This document shows positions 24,933-34,140 of a stretch of DNA of 42,637 nucleotides, one piece after another. The notes under the pieces are model-generated. The model was not told the origin of the DNA and made no database searches. It worked only from the letters and a program-made list of their open reading frames with translations. The first letter of the stretch is position 1. Each line of letters starts with the position of its first letter. The stretch comes from an uncultured Alphaproteobacteria bacterium (lineage in GTDB: Bacteria; Pseudomonadota; Alphaproteobacteria; RF32; CAG-239), in assembly GCA_934254915.1 (NCBI GenBank), contig CAKQMH010000012.1:1-42637 (forward strand). The letters run 5' to 3'. A program made the translations under genes and the position numbers.

Positions 24933-26114
24933 TCAAAGAGCTATCAACTCACGAACACGTTGTTTGAATTTTTCCAACACATCAGATTTGGGAGTATATT
25001 TTTCTTCAAACGGTTCAACCGTCTGCCAGCCCAGCTCCTCATAAACAGACTGGATCTGTTTGACAACACCTGGTTTCCAACCATAAGACCCAAAAGCCAA
25101 AGCGGTTTTATTCTGCGGGGCAAGTCCGCGCATATAAGTTACGAATCCGGCCACACGAGGAAACAACTGATTATTTAAGGTGGGATTACCGATTACGACA
25201 TATTTGGCATCCAAGAAATCAGGCATAATTTCCGATACGTTTTTAACAGCCAAACAATGTTTGGTTACGGGTATACCGGCATCTTGAAAGACTTCCATAG
25301 CCGCGTCGGCAAGAGCTGCCGTTGCACCCCACATTGTATCATAAACAATAACGGCCTTACCACTGTTTTCGCCGCTGGCCCAACGACAATAGTTCTGCAA
25401 AACAGCTTCGACTTCGGCTTTGCCCGACCAAATAAGCCCGTGGGACGGAGCAATCATATCGATATCCAAGCCTAAATCGCCGGCAGTGTTAAGCGCTTTG
25501 GCGGCTTGTTGTCCAAACGGGAACAAAATATTGGCATAATAGCTTTTAGCATGTTCCATAACCACATCAAAAGGCGCATCTTTGACCAATAAAGCATCAC
25601 AAGCGTAATGCTGACCGAAACCATCATTTGATAAAAGCAATTTAGCTTCTTTAACATAAGTCATCATCGAATCGGGCCAATGAAGCATCGGCGTGGTCAT
25701 AAATTCCAAGGTATATTTACCCAACGAAAGAGTATCGCCGGTCTTGATAATCTCATATTGCCATCCGGAAGTGTCAAAATGAGCTTCCAGAGCCATTTTG
25801 CCGGCAATATTGGTTACGATTTTGGCTTGCGGCGCAAGTTTCATCAGTTCGGGAATATTACCGGAGTGATCCATTTCGACATGGTTTACGATAATATAGT
25901 TTATGTTTTGGAAATCAGTCAGAGCGGCAATACGAGCAATGTTTTCCGCCGATAAATAGTGTTTTACACCGTCGACCAAAGCTATTTTGTCATCTTTAAG
26001 CAAATAAGAATTATAGGTCGAGCCATCAGGAGTTTTATAGCCATGAAATTCCTGCAAATTCCAATCCTTTACCCCTACCCAATAGATATCCGGTTTAATA
26101 GCAAATCCCTGCAT
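24933..26114 (-). CDS. fprA: Flavodiiron protein (FprA-type oxygen/NO reductase)
   Basis: A 393-residue class-A flavodiiron protein. The metallo-beta-lactamase-like domain has all di-iron ligands: His78, Glu80, Asp82 and His83 in NHVEMDHSG, His145 in MLHWPDSM, Asp164 in SNDGFGQH and His225 in PSHGLIW. The flavodoxin domain (about 250-390) binds FMN (VYDTMWGATAALADA). It reduces O2 to water or NO to N2O without releasing reactive species, protecting anaerobic metabolism. No rubredoxin is fused, so electrons must come from a separate donor. It is divergent from a PerR-like gene and rubrerythrin, with a TATAAT -10 at 26139-26144 on the minus strand. Confidence 0.95.
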   Translation of the reverse strand: MQGFAIKPDIYWVGVKDWNLQEFHGYKTPDGSTYNSYLLKDDKIALVDGVKHYLSAENIARIAALTDFQNINYIIVNHVEMDHSGNIPELMKLAPQAKIVTNIAGKMALEAHFDTSGWQYEIIKTGDTLSLGKYTLEFMTTPMLHWPDSMMTYVKEAKLLLSNDGFGQHYACDALLVKDAPFDVVMEHAKSYYANILFPFGQQAAKALNTAGDLGLDIDMIAPSHGLIWSGKAEVEAVLQNYCRWASGENSGKAVIVYDTMWGATAALADAAMEVFQDAGIPVTKHCLAVKNVSEIMPDFLDAKYVVIGNPTLNNQLFPRVAGFVTYMRGLAPQNKTALAFGSYGWKPGVVKQIQSVYEELGWQTVEPFEEKYTPKSDVLEKFKQRVRELIAL

Positions 26115-26166
26115 AGTTTTTCTCCTTCATTAAAATTCATTATATAAATAATCTCTTAATTATGAC

Positions 26167-26210
26167 TTGACAACAGAAATAAAAGATATTAACAATAATA
26201 ATCATTATTG
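26167..26210. promoter_or_regulatory. Divergent promoter and palindromic operator of the oxygen-defence cassette
   Basis: A TTGACA (26167-26172) on the plus strand is followed by an 18-bp inverted repeat, CAATAAT-AATC-ATTATTG (26193-26210), just before the PerR-like gene. AT-rich palindromes of this kind resemble Fur/PerR-family boxes. The plus-strand -10 is not a good match. Autoregulation is inferred. Confidence 0.5.
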
Positions 26211-26230
26211 ATTTTAACAAGGTAAAAGAT

Positions 26231-26626
26231 TTGAAATACTCCAAACAACGAGAGCTGATATTAAAGACATTACAAGAATATGCCATTCATCCGACGGCTG
26301 ATGTTTTGTATGCCAAAATCAAAACTAAAGCTCCGGAAATAAGTTTGGCTACGGTTTATCGAAATCTGAATCTCCTGGCTGAAAACGGTGTGATTAAAAA
26401 AATTGAAGGACTTGATAATGCCGCGCATTTTGACCACAATATGCACCGGCACTATCATTTACTTTGCACCGAATGCCAACAGGTATTTGATATTCCGGCA
26501 GATGTTTTGCCGATGATTGATAAGAATGTGGCACAAAAAACCGGAATGATGATTGAAAGTTACGATATCAGCTTTCGGGGAATTTGCCCTAAATGCCAAA
26601 ACACAAACTCTAAACAGGAGAAATAA
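26231..26626 (+). CDS. perR: Fur-family peroxide regulator, PerR-like
   Basis: A 131-residue Fur-family repressor. The winged helix (about 1-65) contains the recognition segment SLATVYRNLNLLAENG. The metal-binding part has HFDHNMHRHYHLLC and two C-x-x-C pairs (Cys79/Cys82 and Cys119/Cys122) for the structural zinc. PerR rather than Fur is suggested by the short length, the CxxC...CxxC layout and linkage to rubrerythrin and a flavodiiron protein. It would sense H2O2 by Fe-dependent His oxidation. It starts at a TTG with AAGG 8 bases upstream. The rubrerythrin ATG follows its stop after 1 base, so the two are co-transcribed. Confidence 0.88.
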   Translation: MKYSKQRELILKTLQEYAIHPTADVLYAKIKTKAPEISLATVYRNLNLLAENGVIKKIEGLDNAAHFDHNMHRHYHLLCTECQQVFDIPADVLPMIDKNVAQKTGMMIESYDISFRGICPKCQNTNSKQEK

Positions 26627-26627
26627 C

Positions 26628-27167
26628 ATGGAACTTAAAGGTTCAAAAACAGAGAAAAACTTAATGGAAGCATTTGCCGGCGAATCACAAGCCCGCAATA
26701 AATATACTTATTACGCTTCTAAGGCCAAAAAAGAAGGCTATAATATCATTGCCGAAAAATTTGAACAAACCGCCAATAATGAAAAAGAACACGCCAAATT
26801 GTGGTTTAAGCTGCTTCATAACGGCGAAGTTCCTTCGACTATGGATAACCTGCGCGATGCTGCCAACGGCGAAAATTTTGAATGGACCGATATGTATGCC
26901 CGTATGGCTCAAGAGGCCAAAGAAGAAGGTTTTACCAAAATTGCTTATTTGTTTGAAGCCGTCGGTAAAATTGAAAAAGGACACGAAGAAAGATATCAGG
27001 CTTTATTAAATTCGTTGTGCGAAGGCAAAATTTTTGAACGCCCGACTAAAGTTATTTGGGAATGCGCAAACTGCGGCTGCCGTGTCGAAAGCCCTAAAGC
27101 TCCGGAAAAATGTCCGGTTTGCGATCACCCGCAGGCTTATTTCTTTGAATTACAGGAAGAATTTTAA
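26628..27167 (+). CDS. rbr: Rubrerythrin
   Basis: A 179-residue peroxidase of strict and facultative anaerobes that reduces H2O2 to water with electrons from rubredoxin or NAD(P)H-linked reductases. The N-terminal four-helix di-iron domain shows FAGESQARNKY, NNEKEHAK and EKGHEERY, i.e. the E...ExxH pairs. The C-terminal rubredoxin domain has C-A-N-C-G and C-P-V-C-D. I take the ATG at 26628, which has AGGAG upstream and starts with the canonical MELKGSKTEKNL. A longer frame running back into the perR-like gene is not needed. Confidence 0.97.
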   Translation: MELKGSKTEKNLMEAFAGESQARNKYTYYASKAKKEGYNIIAEKFEQTANNEKEHAKLWFKLLHNGEVPSTMDNLRDAANGENFEWTDMYARMAQEAKEEGFTKIAYLFEAVGKIEKGHEERYQALLNSLCEGKIFERPTKVIWECANCGCRVESPKAPEKCPVCDHPQAYFFELQEEF

Positions 27168-27188
27168 TCTAAGGCGGACTTGCAAGCT

Positions 27189-27216
27189 AAAAGCAGCTTA
27201 ATAAGCTGCTTTTTTT
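27189..27216 (+). terminator. Terminator of perR-rbr
   Basis: AAAAGCAGCTT pairs with AAGCTGCTTTT around a short loop, with the T run continuing. Confidence 0.85.
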
Positions 27217-27228
27217 ATAATGAAATTC

Positions 27229-27266
27229 AGAATAAAACAAAAGCCCTGCCGTTATGACAGGGCTTT
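27229..27266 (-). terminator. Terminator of the cold-shock gene
   Basis: On the minus strand AAAGCCCTG pairs with CAGGGCTTT, followed by TGTTTTATT. It lies 20 bases after the csp stop and faces the rbr terminator. Confidence 0.8.
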
Positions 27267-27285
27267 CGCTAAAAAGAAATGACAA

Positions 27286-27489
27286 TTAAGCCAATTTCAA
27301 ATTACCAGCAACAGTTTTGCCTCTTTCAGACAACAACTCATAACTGATTTTTGCCCCTTCTTCAAGAGTACGCAAACCAGCCTTTTGTACTGCTGAGATG
27401 TGAACGAAAACATCTTGTCCACCTTCATCAGGAGTAATGAAGCCGTAACCTTTTTTGTTGTTAAACCATTTAACTGTTCCTGTTGCCAT
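27286..27489 (-). CDS. Cold-shock domain protein
   Basis: A 67-residue single cold-shock domain with both RNA-binding motifs, KGYGFI (RNP1) and VFVHI (RNP2), that melts RNA secondary structure. I start at the ATG at 27489 (MATGTVKWF), with AAGGAT about 10 bases upstream. The frame is open for 41 codons further 5', but that part has no domain character and no ribosome site, so I treat it as untranslated leader. CspA-type genes often have long regulatory leaders, which fits, although I cannot show a cold-responsive structure here. Confidence 0.96.
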   Translation of the reverse strand: MATGTVKWFNNKKGYGFITPDEGGQDVFVHISAVQKAGLRTLEEGAKISYELLSERGKTVAGNLKLA

Positions 27490-27789
27490 AGTAAAATATC
27501 CTTTAAAAAACAGGTTAATAAAACAAGGCATCGTATTATCTTTTGCAAGAGATAAACTCCGCCCGACATAACTTCGTATCAGTGGCAGATAGTCTGTTTT
27601 GCGCCAATACAATTCGTATTAACCAGCATTTAAAGCATTTACTCCTAGACCACAGAGCTTAGTTATGGTTATAGTCTAACGCAACTATTTTAGTTTGCAA
27701 GAGGTATTTTTATTTCCGTGAGCTTGTAATAGCTAAAAAAGATATTATTATTTTTTAGGCTGTTTAATTATGCTTATGAGGAGAATAAC
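27490..27789. other. 300-base gap: leader of csp and upstream region of the secreted Lys-rich protein
   Basis: This stretch lies between two divergent genes. The part next to csp (27490 to about 27640) probably is its long 5' leader. The part next to 27790 is AT-rich (TATTATTATTTTTTAGG), with AGGAG just before the next ATG. I see no further ORF, tRNA or clear promoter. Confidence 0.5.
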
Positions 27790-28257
27790 ATGAAAAAAAT
27801 TACCACAATGCTGCTGATTTTGCCGGCCATGATACTGATGATTAATCAGGCTAATGCACAACGCCGCAACACAACCAGTCATGATATTAAAACGGTTGTA
27901 CAGGAAAGTAAATGCGAGTGTACCAAAGGCGAAAAATGCAAATGCGCCAATAGCGAAATGAAAGCAATGAAAGAAAAAATGCTTACCAAGTCTAACCATG
28001 ATTTGGATAAAAAATTAGCTAAGGTCAATAAAAAAATCGACAATTCATCTTTCAGCAATGAGCATAAAAAGCTGTTGAAACAACAAGCTAAAGACAACTA
28101 TGATTTGGCTCAAAAACAAAATCAGGCTCAGCAAAAACAATTGGAAAATCAACGTAACGAAAGAATGAAAGCCGGCATGGGCAAAACCATAAAAACGGAT
28201 AAAGACAACAAAAAAGTTATCAAAAAAATAAACGATTTGTTGGAAAACGACGATTAA
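27790..28257 (+). CDS. Secreted Lys/Gln/Asn-rich protein with a Cys cluster, unknown
   Basis: A 155-residue precursor with a strong signal peptide (cleavage likely after A-N-A, about residue 23). The mature N-terminal part contains KCECTKGEKCKC, four cysteines in a short span that might bind a metal or form disulfides. The remainder is charged and helical, rich in Lys, Gln and Asn, with no membrane segment, consistent with a small periplasmic coiled-coil-like protein. I know no family for it. AGGAG precedes the ATG and a strong terminator follows, so it is a single-gene unit. Confidence 0.7.
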   Translation: MKKITTMLLILPAMILMINQANAQRRNTTSHDIKTVVQESKCECTKGEKCKCANSEMKAMKEKMLTKSNHDLDKKLAKVNKKIDNSSFSNEHKKLLKQQAKDNYDLAQKQNQAQQKQLENQRNERMKAGMGKTIKTDKDNKKVIKKINDLLENDD

Positions 28258-28274
28258 GCGATTGTCTTTCCACA

Positions 28275-28308
28275 AACTCCGGCTGACAGTCAAAAGCCGG
28301 AGTTTTTT
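28275..28308 (+). terminator. Terminator of the secreted-protein gene
   Basis: AACTCCGGCT pairs perfectly with AGCCGGAGTT and is followed by a T run. Confidence 0.9.
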
Positions 28309-28323
28309 ATTGATTTAAAAGAC

Positions 28324-28352
28324 TTCACAAATAATTTTTTTTCTGCTAACTT
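28324..28352 (+). promoter_or_regulatory. Possible proS promoter
   Basis: TTCACA and TAACTT are separated by 17 bases. Transcription would start near 28359, just before a GC-rich hairpin. Confidence 0.4.
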
Positions 28353-28360
28353 AGGGCGTT

Positions 28361-28384
28361 GCTTGCGGCATTGGGGCTGCGAGC
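28361..28384 (+). promoter_or_regulatory. GC-rich hairpin in the proS leader
   Basis: GCTTGCGGC and GCTGCGAGC pair over 9 bp (two G-U pairs) around a 6-base loop, 33 bases before the proS ATG. It stands out in an AT-rich leader. There is no T-box sequence and no U run. Confidence 0.4.
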
Positions 28385-28417
28385 CTTTAATTGCGATATT
28401 AAAAAAGGAATAAACTT

Positions 28418-29935
<1,518 letters not shown>

Positions 29936-29954
29936 TTTGAAGACGACTAAGTAC

Positions 29955-29990
29955 AAAAAAACTCAGAGGTTTTATCCTCTGAGTTTTTTT
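29955..29990. terminator. Bidirectional terminator between proS and a convergent gene
   Basis: ACTCAGAGG pairs with CCTCTGAGT, with an A run before and a T run after. It therefore can serve proS on the plus strand and the 108-residue gene on the minus strand. Confidence 0.85.
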
Positions 29991-30315
29991 ATTTGATTAC
30001 TTCGCACTCGCTGATCTTATCAGAACCGGCAATAATTTTATATGCGATACTGTCCTGCTCTTTAACCCGTATGCCTTGAGCCGGTGTCAGATAGCATTTT
30101 TTGCCGTTAGAGAGTTTCAGTATATACAAAGCTCCCATATTATCGGTTTTAAGGGTGTCAATAGCCATAATCTTGGCTTTGGGCATTTTGGCTATTATTT
30201 CATGATGATTGCTGCCTAGAAAGTAATAAACCCCGTATCCCAAGGCAACCAAAACAGCCATAAAGACAATTGAGCCAAAAAACTCCGACAAGTTTTCTTT
30301 TATTTTTTCTTTCAT
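29989..30315 (-). CDS. Small single-span membrane protein, unknown
   Basis: A 108-residue protein with a charged N-terminus and one membrane helix (about residues 15-33), then a ~75-residue soluble domain with short beta strands (AKIMAIDTL, GALYILKLSNGKKCYL, SIAYKII) and two cysteines. I do not recognise the family. It is convergent with proS and divergent from an EamA transporter, so context gives no function. Confidence 0.65.
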   Translation of the reverse strand: MKEKIKENLSEFFGSIVFMAVLVALGYGVYYFLGSNHHEIIAKMPKAKIMAIDTLKTDNMGALYILKLSNGKKCYLTPAQGIRVKEQDSIAYKIIAGSDKISECEVIK

Positions 30316-30449
30316 ACCTAATTATATTTTAATTATTCGTAATTGGTTTTAATATAGCCGATTTTGCCAAAAAGGCAATAATAAAATCATTTTTCGCGGC
30401 TTGGATTATGATTTTGAATGCATATATTGGGCTAAAAGAGGAGATGATA

Positions 30450-31346
30450 ATGGGATATTTTTTAGCACTTACGGCTGTCTTTTTTTGGAGTTTTAACATC
30501 ATTATCGCCAACTATTTTGCAACCTCGCTTGCACCGTTTGAAATTGCTTTCGGACGATGGTTGATTGCGGCATTGATTTTATTGCCGATGGCGTGGAATA
30601 ATATTCGGCAAAACTTCACTCTGCTGCTAAAAAACTGGAAACTTGTAATCGGGCTGGCCGTGACCGGAATTGTTTTGGACAATACCTTAGTATATTATGC
30701 CGGAAGAACCGCCTCGGCCATAGATATGGGGTTATTAATTATCACCGGTCCGATTTTCCTGCTGATATTGGCGCGTATTTTTCTTAAAACATATATCGGT
30801 TTGCGACAGCTTTGCGGACTGGCCATCGCAGTTGTCGGAGTAAGCATAATCATCCTGCAGGGCAATATTACCAGACTAAATCAAATTCACCTCGCCGGCG
30901 GCGATTTGATTATGCTGGTTAATACTCTTTGCTTTGCGATTTATTCACTGTTGCAAACCAAACGCCCGACTGCCATATCGCAAACGGCAATGCTGGCAGT
31001 TTCGGCTTGGGTCGGCGTGCTTATAATTACACCATTTTTATTTACCCCCTCCACCGCAACAGCGATTAAACACTTGACGACAATCGACTTTGTTGTCTTT
31101 CTGTATTTAGGTATTTTTAATTCGGTTTTATCTTACCTGGCGTGGAACACGGCATTAAGCGAAATCGGCACATTCAAAACCAGTTTAATCTATTACCTGA
31201 TGCCGCTATTCAGCGGTTTAGAGGCCTATATTATGCTTCATGAAAAATTATATTGGTCACAATTTGCCGGCGGCGCACTAATCATTGGCGGCATTATTTT
31301 AGCCTCAATTACCGCTCAAACCAAAAGTAAACCCCGTCGAGGATAA
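30450..31346 (+). CDS. EamA-family (drug/metabolite superfamily) transporter
   Basis: A 298-residue inner-membrane protein with ten membrane helices in two EamA repeats. The N-terminus has LTAVFFWSFNIIIANYF and ends its first half near ARIFLKT. The second half has GGDLIMLVNTLCFAIYSLLQTKR and LGIFNSVLSYLAWNTAL, all typical. The family exports amino acids, metabolites or drugs, and the substrate is unpredictable. The start is the ATG at 30450, with AAGAGGAG 6 bases upstream. The frame extends 14 codons further but without a ribosome site. A terminator overlaps its last codons. Confidence 0.9.
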   Translation: MGYFLALTAVFFWSFNIIIANYFATSLAPFEIAFGRWLIAALILLPMAWNNIRQNFTLLLKNWKLVIGLAVTGIVLDNTLVYYAGRTASAIDMGLLIITGPIFLLILARIFLKTYIGLRQLCGLAIAVVGVSIIILQGNITRLNQIHLAGGDLIMLVNTLCFAIYSLLQTKRPTAISQTAMLAVSAWVGVLIITPFLFTPSTATAIKHLTTIDFVVFLYLGIFNSVLSYLAWNTALSEIGTFKTSLIYYLMPLFSGLEAYIMLHEKLYWSQFAGGALIIGGIILASITAQTKSKPRRG

Positions 31347-31353
31347 CGGGGTT
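31330..31353 (+). terminator. Terminator overlapping the end of the EamA gene
   Basis: AACCCCGT pairs with ACGGGGTT. The stop codon lies in the loop. The T run after it is imperfect (GTGATTTTT). Confidence 0.6.
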
Positions 31354-31360
31354 GTGATTT

Positions 31361-31738
31361 TTACATGGCGCTTACTCTGTTTTCGCGCATTTGGGCAGCC
31401 AGTATCTTTGACATTTCATTTTGCTCTTTGATGTAGGATGATAAATCCTTGCCAAATTCTTCGTATTTTCCTCCGGCATTAAGGTAAGTGCCCAAAGCAG
31501 CTTCGACAAAGTGGCTCTCCGTTAAATCAGGGGCATTGGCGGCAATTTGAACTTTGGCCCTCACTGCGGCACATTTTGCCTTTAAGGCATAAATCGAATT
31601 CATACTTTTATCCGGCTTGGGTAAATGTTCGATTGAAACATCTTTTCCGCAAGCATCAGTCAAAGCTTTTAATGCACCTTTTTTGTCGGCTCCGTTAAGA
31701 GCTTCCAAAAACTTTTTATTCGCATTTCTATCTGACAT
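31361..31738 (-). CDS. Uncharacterised soluble helical protein
   Basis: A 125-residue helical protein without signal or membrane segment. Visible features are a Lys/Ala-rich start, two cysteines (in DACGKDV and KAKCAAVR) and a long helical second half (LTESHFVEAALGTYLNAGG). AGGAGG stands 7 bases before the ATG, a strong ribosome site that supports expression. I recognise no family. It lies downstream of, and on the same strand as, the beta-solenoid gene, with a 96-base gap. Confidence 0.65.
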   Translation of the reverse strand: MSDRNANKKFLEALNGADKKGALKALTDACGKDVSIEHLPKPDKSMNSIYALKAKCAAVRAKVQIAANAPDLTESHFVEAALGTYLNAGGKYEEFGKDLSSYIKEQNEMSKILAAQMRENRVSAM

Positions 31739-31834
31739 AATAAGCCTCCTCTTTTACAAGGGTATCTAATAAGTTTATTATACCTTATTATGGTCACTGA
31801 CACAACAAAAATATGTAACAAAAATGTAACAAAA

Positions 31835-33145
31835 TTAGCCTAAGAACATACTTTTAAGCTTGACAATCATTTTTTGATATATCGGAGCACAAAACTCCAA
31901 CGGCAGCTCCTCATCCGTAAAGCGATAACACAGGCTCTGACTGTCAGAACGAACTTCAAGCGGCTTCTTTTCGATGATTATGGTCGAATTTTTATCCTTA
32001 GGGATTTTAAGCAATGACAAGTGCTGACAATTCATCAATACTAATTCGCCGCTGCTGCCGTATTTAACACCGATAAAATTCACCGCCGAATCACTGAAGT
32101 CGGCATGACCGCTGAAATATTTATCAAAACGAGCCACTTTTATATTAGGGCAGCCGCCAAGATTAAATCGGCCGCGGGCATGGCGTCCGACTTCTAAAAT
32201 CTCCGTGCTTTGAGAGTTATGTAAATCAAGCTGTCCGGCAAAATCTTCGGCAATCAAGACCCTGCGATTACCGCTGAAAATATCACGGTTGCTGACATTA
32301 ATCCGCCCTTTACAGTCATTACCGATTTTCAGTTCATAAACGTTCACATTATCAACATTCAGCGTGCCGCGAAACGAATTACCGATGGCGATATAGCGGC
32401 GTCCCCAATTGTCGGCCAGACGTAAATTAGCATAACAATAATAGCCGATGTCGATTTTGTGAAAACAGGAATTTTTAATTTGCATATTACCGCTGTAAAC
32501 ATCGCCAATATGAAGATTAAAACAACGCAAACTGTTGTTTATAGTCAAATCGCAACGGCAGTTATTGCCAAACTCTATACTTTCAACCGTGCTGCGTGAC
32601 AAATTTATGCCGCCGCTGAAACTCTCTTTGACACGAACTTTCGAAATAGAGGTATTGTCTCGCATATCCAATAATAAATCGCAATTTTTTTCAATAACCA
32701 GCTTTTTAACTTTCGCACGGCAAAAATTATAAATCCCGCCGCGAGTAAACGAGGGAATTTTCAAAGTGTGTTTTTGCAGTTTACCAACATAGAGCTTAAA
32801 GCCGTTCAAACGCTTCTGCAGTCGTTTTTGCAATTGGCGGCTGTCCAAATACTCTTCACGTCCCTGCTCGTCCTGCAGCACCGATAAATCAAGCGCGGCT
32901 GCACTCTCATAATTGAGCTTATAGTGAAAACTATTAATAAAACGCTGTAAAATGCGTTTTTCGACAGTTGTTAACTTATGCTTACGGCAAATATAAACGG
33001 CTGTTATTTTACGTTGGCAACTTTCCAACACCGCCAGTGAAGTTCCCTGCCCGTTTTTAAAAACCAGTGAACATGGTTCTCCGGAAACTTTAGTTATCTG
33101 ATACCCGTCGGATAATTTGTATAAAACGTTGCCGTCAGTTTGCAC
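31835..33145 (-). CDS. Cytoplasmic beta-solenoid repeat protein, unrecognised family
   Basis: A 436-residue protein with no signal peptide, starting at GTG after a GAGGAG ribosome site. The N-terminal ~145 residues are mixed alpha/beta with a basic helical stretch (LQKRLQKRLNGFK). Residues about 146-395 form 11-12 tandem repeats of 20-21 residues with the pattern hydrophobic-x-x-h-x-I-G-x-x-(F/C)-x-G-x-h-x-h-x-N-S. Clear units are ELKIGNDCKGRINVSN, EILEVGRHARGRFNLG and YIAIGNSFRGTLNVDN. This periodicity predicts a right- or left-handed beta-helix. A C-terminal helical cap (about 405-436) closes it. It is not a pentapeptide-repeat, bactofilin or hexapeptide protein by period. A scaffold or polymer role is a guess. 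Confidence 0.75.
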   Translation of the reverse strand: MQTDGNVLYKLSDGYQITKVSGEPCSLVFKNGQGTSLAVLESCQRKITAVYICRKHKLTTVEKRILQRFINSFHYKLNYESAAALDLSVLQDEQGREEYLDSRQLQKRLQKRLNGFKLYVGKLQKHTLKIPSFTRGGIYNFCRAKVKKLVIEKNCDLLLDMRDNTSISKVRVKESFSGGINLSRSTVESIEFGNNCRCDLTINNSLRCFNLHIGDVYSGNMQIKNSCFHKIDIGYYCYANLRLADNWGRRYIAIGNSFRGTLNVDNVNVYELKIGNDCKGRINVSNRDIFSGNRRVLIAEDFAGQLDLHNSQSTEILEVGRHARGRFNLGGCPNIKVARFDKYFSGHADFSDSAVNFIGVKYGSSGELVLMNCQHLSLLKIPKDKNSTIIIEKKPLEVRSDSQSLCYRFTDEELPLEFCAPIYQKMIVKLKSMFLG

Positions 33146-33225
33146 TTCTTTTCTCCTCGCAATGTTTGACTCCCGTTTTATGTAATCATCAATCCGTGAT
33201 TATCCAGTGCCGGTAAAGAAAAGAT

Positions 33226-34128
33226 TTACGGTTTACGTTTTGTGGCTGTTCCGTCCTTGGTAACAATAATAATGATGTTTGAGACCAAAATAACTATACC
33301 GCCGGCGATTACATTCCAACTCAGCGGAAAATGCAGAAAGATAACATCAAGACTGATACCGGTAACCGGCTCAAGCAATAAGATAGTTCCGATTACGGCG
33401 GCAGAAATATCTTTGTTGCCGAAAAAGACCAGGATATTGGCCGGCAGATAAACAAACAGCAGATAGACCGCAAAGCTTTGCCATAACTTCCAACCGATAG
33501 CAAAGTTCAGGTTCAGAAGCGAACGATTATGCATAAATTCGTCAGCACCAAAATACACTGCTAAAATCGGCAACAGAGGATACGCACAGGTACACCAAAA
33601 GCTGACACTCGGGGTTATGCCTTTTTGGGTGAAAAAACGCGTTATGACAATCCACAATGACAACCCTAAACCTGCCATTAACGCCATTATGACGCCCCAT
33701 ATATTAAATTCTATTCTGCCCCAGGGTTTGATTAATAAGACAAGCCCGACCAATAGGCAAAGTATCATCAGCCAATGCAATTTGGATACTTCTTTATGAA
33801 AGTAAAAATGCTCAATTAAAGTGGTCCAAACCGGCTGCAAATAAACCAACAACAAAACCAGAGTGACGGAAATATTCATAAATAGCGGGGCATATTGCCC
33901 GATTACCTGTGTCGATATGGCAAACATCAGTAATAAGTTTGCGCTCAACGGAATTTGGCGCAGACGATACAAATTTTTAAATGCAAACGGCAAAATGACC
34001 AGTGAGCCGATGAGACTGGGATAAAGCATAATTTCGAACGGACTTGCTCCCATTAAGGCCAAAATTTTGCCGCCAAAGACTATGCCGCCGGATAAAACAC
34101 CGGCCAGTACCAAAATCAGATAATTCAT
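33226..34128 (-). CDS. EamA-family transporter (second copy)
   Basis: A 300-residue, ten-helix inner-membrane transporter of the drug/metabolite superfamily. Segments such as LVLLLVYLQPVWTTLIEHF (end of repeat 1), WGVIMALMAGLGLSLWIV and GTILLLEPVTGISLDV identify EamA repeats. It is only distantly similar to the copy at 30450-31346, so the two are not a recent duplication. It starts 12 bases after the RNHCP gene and is likely in one transcript with it. The substrate is unknown. Confidence 0.9.
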   Translation of the reverse strand: MNYLILVLAGVLSGGIVFGGKILALMGASPFEIMLYPSLIGSLVILPFAFKNLYRLRQIPLSANLLLMFAISTQVIGQYAPLFMNISVTLVLLLVYLQPVWTTLIEHFYFHKEVSKLHWLMILCLLVGLVLLIKPWGRIEFNIWGVIMALMAGLGLSLWIVITRFFTQKGITPSVSFWCTCAYPLLPILAVYFGADEFMHNRSLLNLNFAIGWKLWQSFAVYLLFVYLPANILVFFGNKDISAAVIGTILLLEPVTGISLDVIFLHFPLSWNVIAGGIVILVSNIIIIVTKDGTATKRKP

Positions 34129-34140
34129 TTCTATTCTCCA

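Noticed and set aside
26553..26627. N-terminal extension of rubrerythrin into the perR-like gene
   Set aside because: The canonical rubrerythrin start follows AGGAG at 26628, and the extension is an out-of-frame reading of the regulator's end.
27490..27612. 41-codon N-terminal extension of the cold-shock protein
   Set aside because: No ribosome site or domain signal. The canonical start MATGTVKWF is at 27489.
28309..28417. T-box riboswitch upstream of proS
   Set aside because: No T-box sequence, specifier stem or antiterminator is visible. There is only a short hairpin.
30450..34128. Duplicated EamA transporters flanking the solenoid gene as a composite mobile element
   Set aside because: The two copies are highly divergent, lie on opposite strands and show no flanking direct or inverted repeats.
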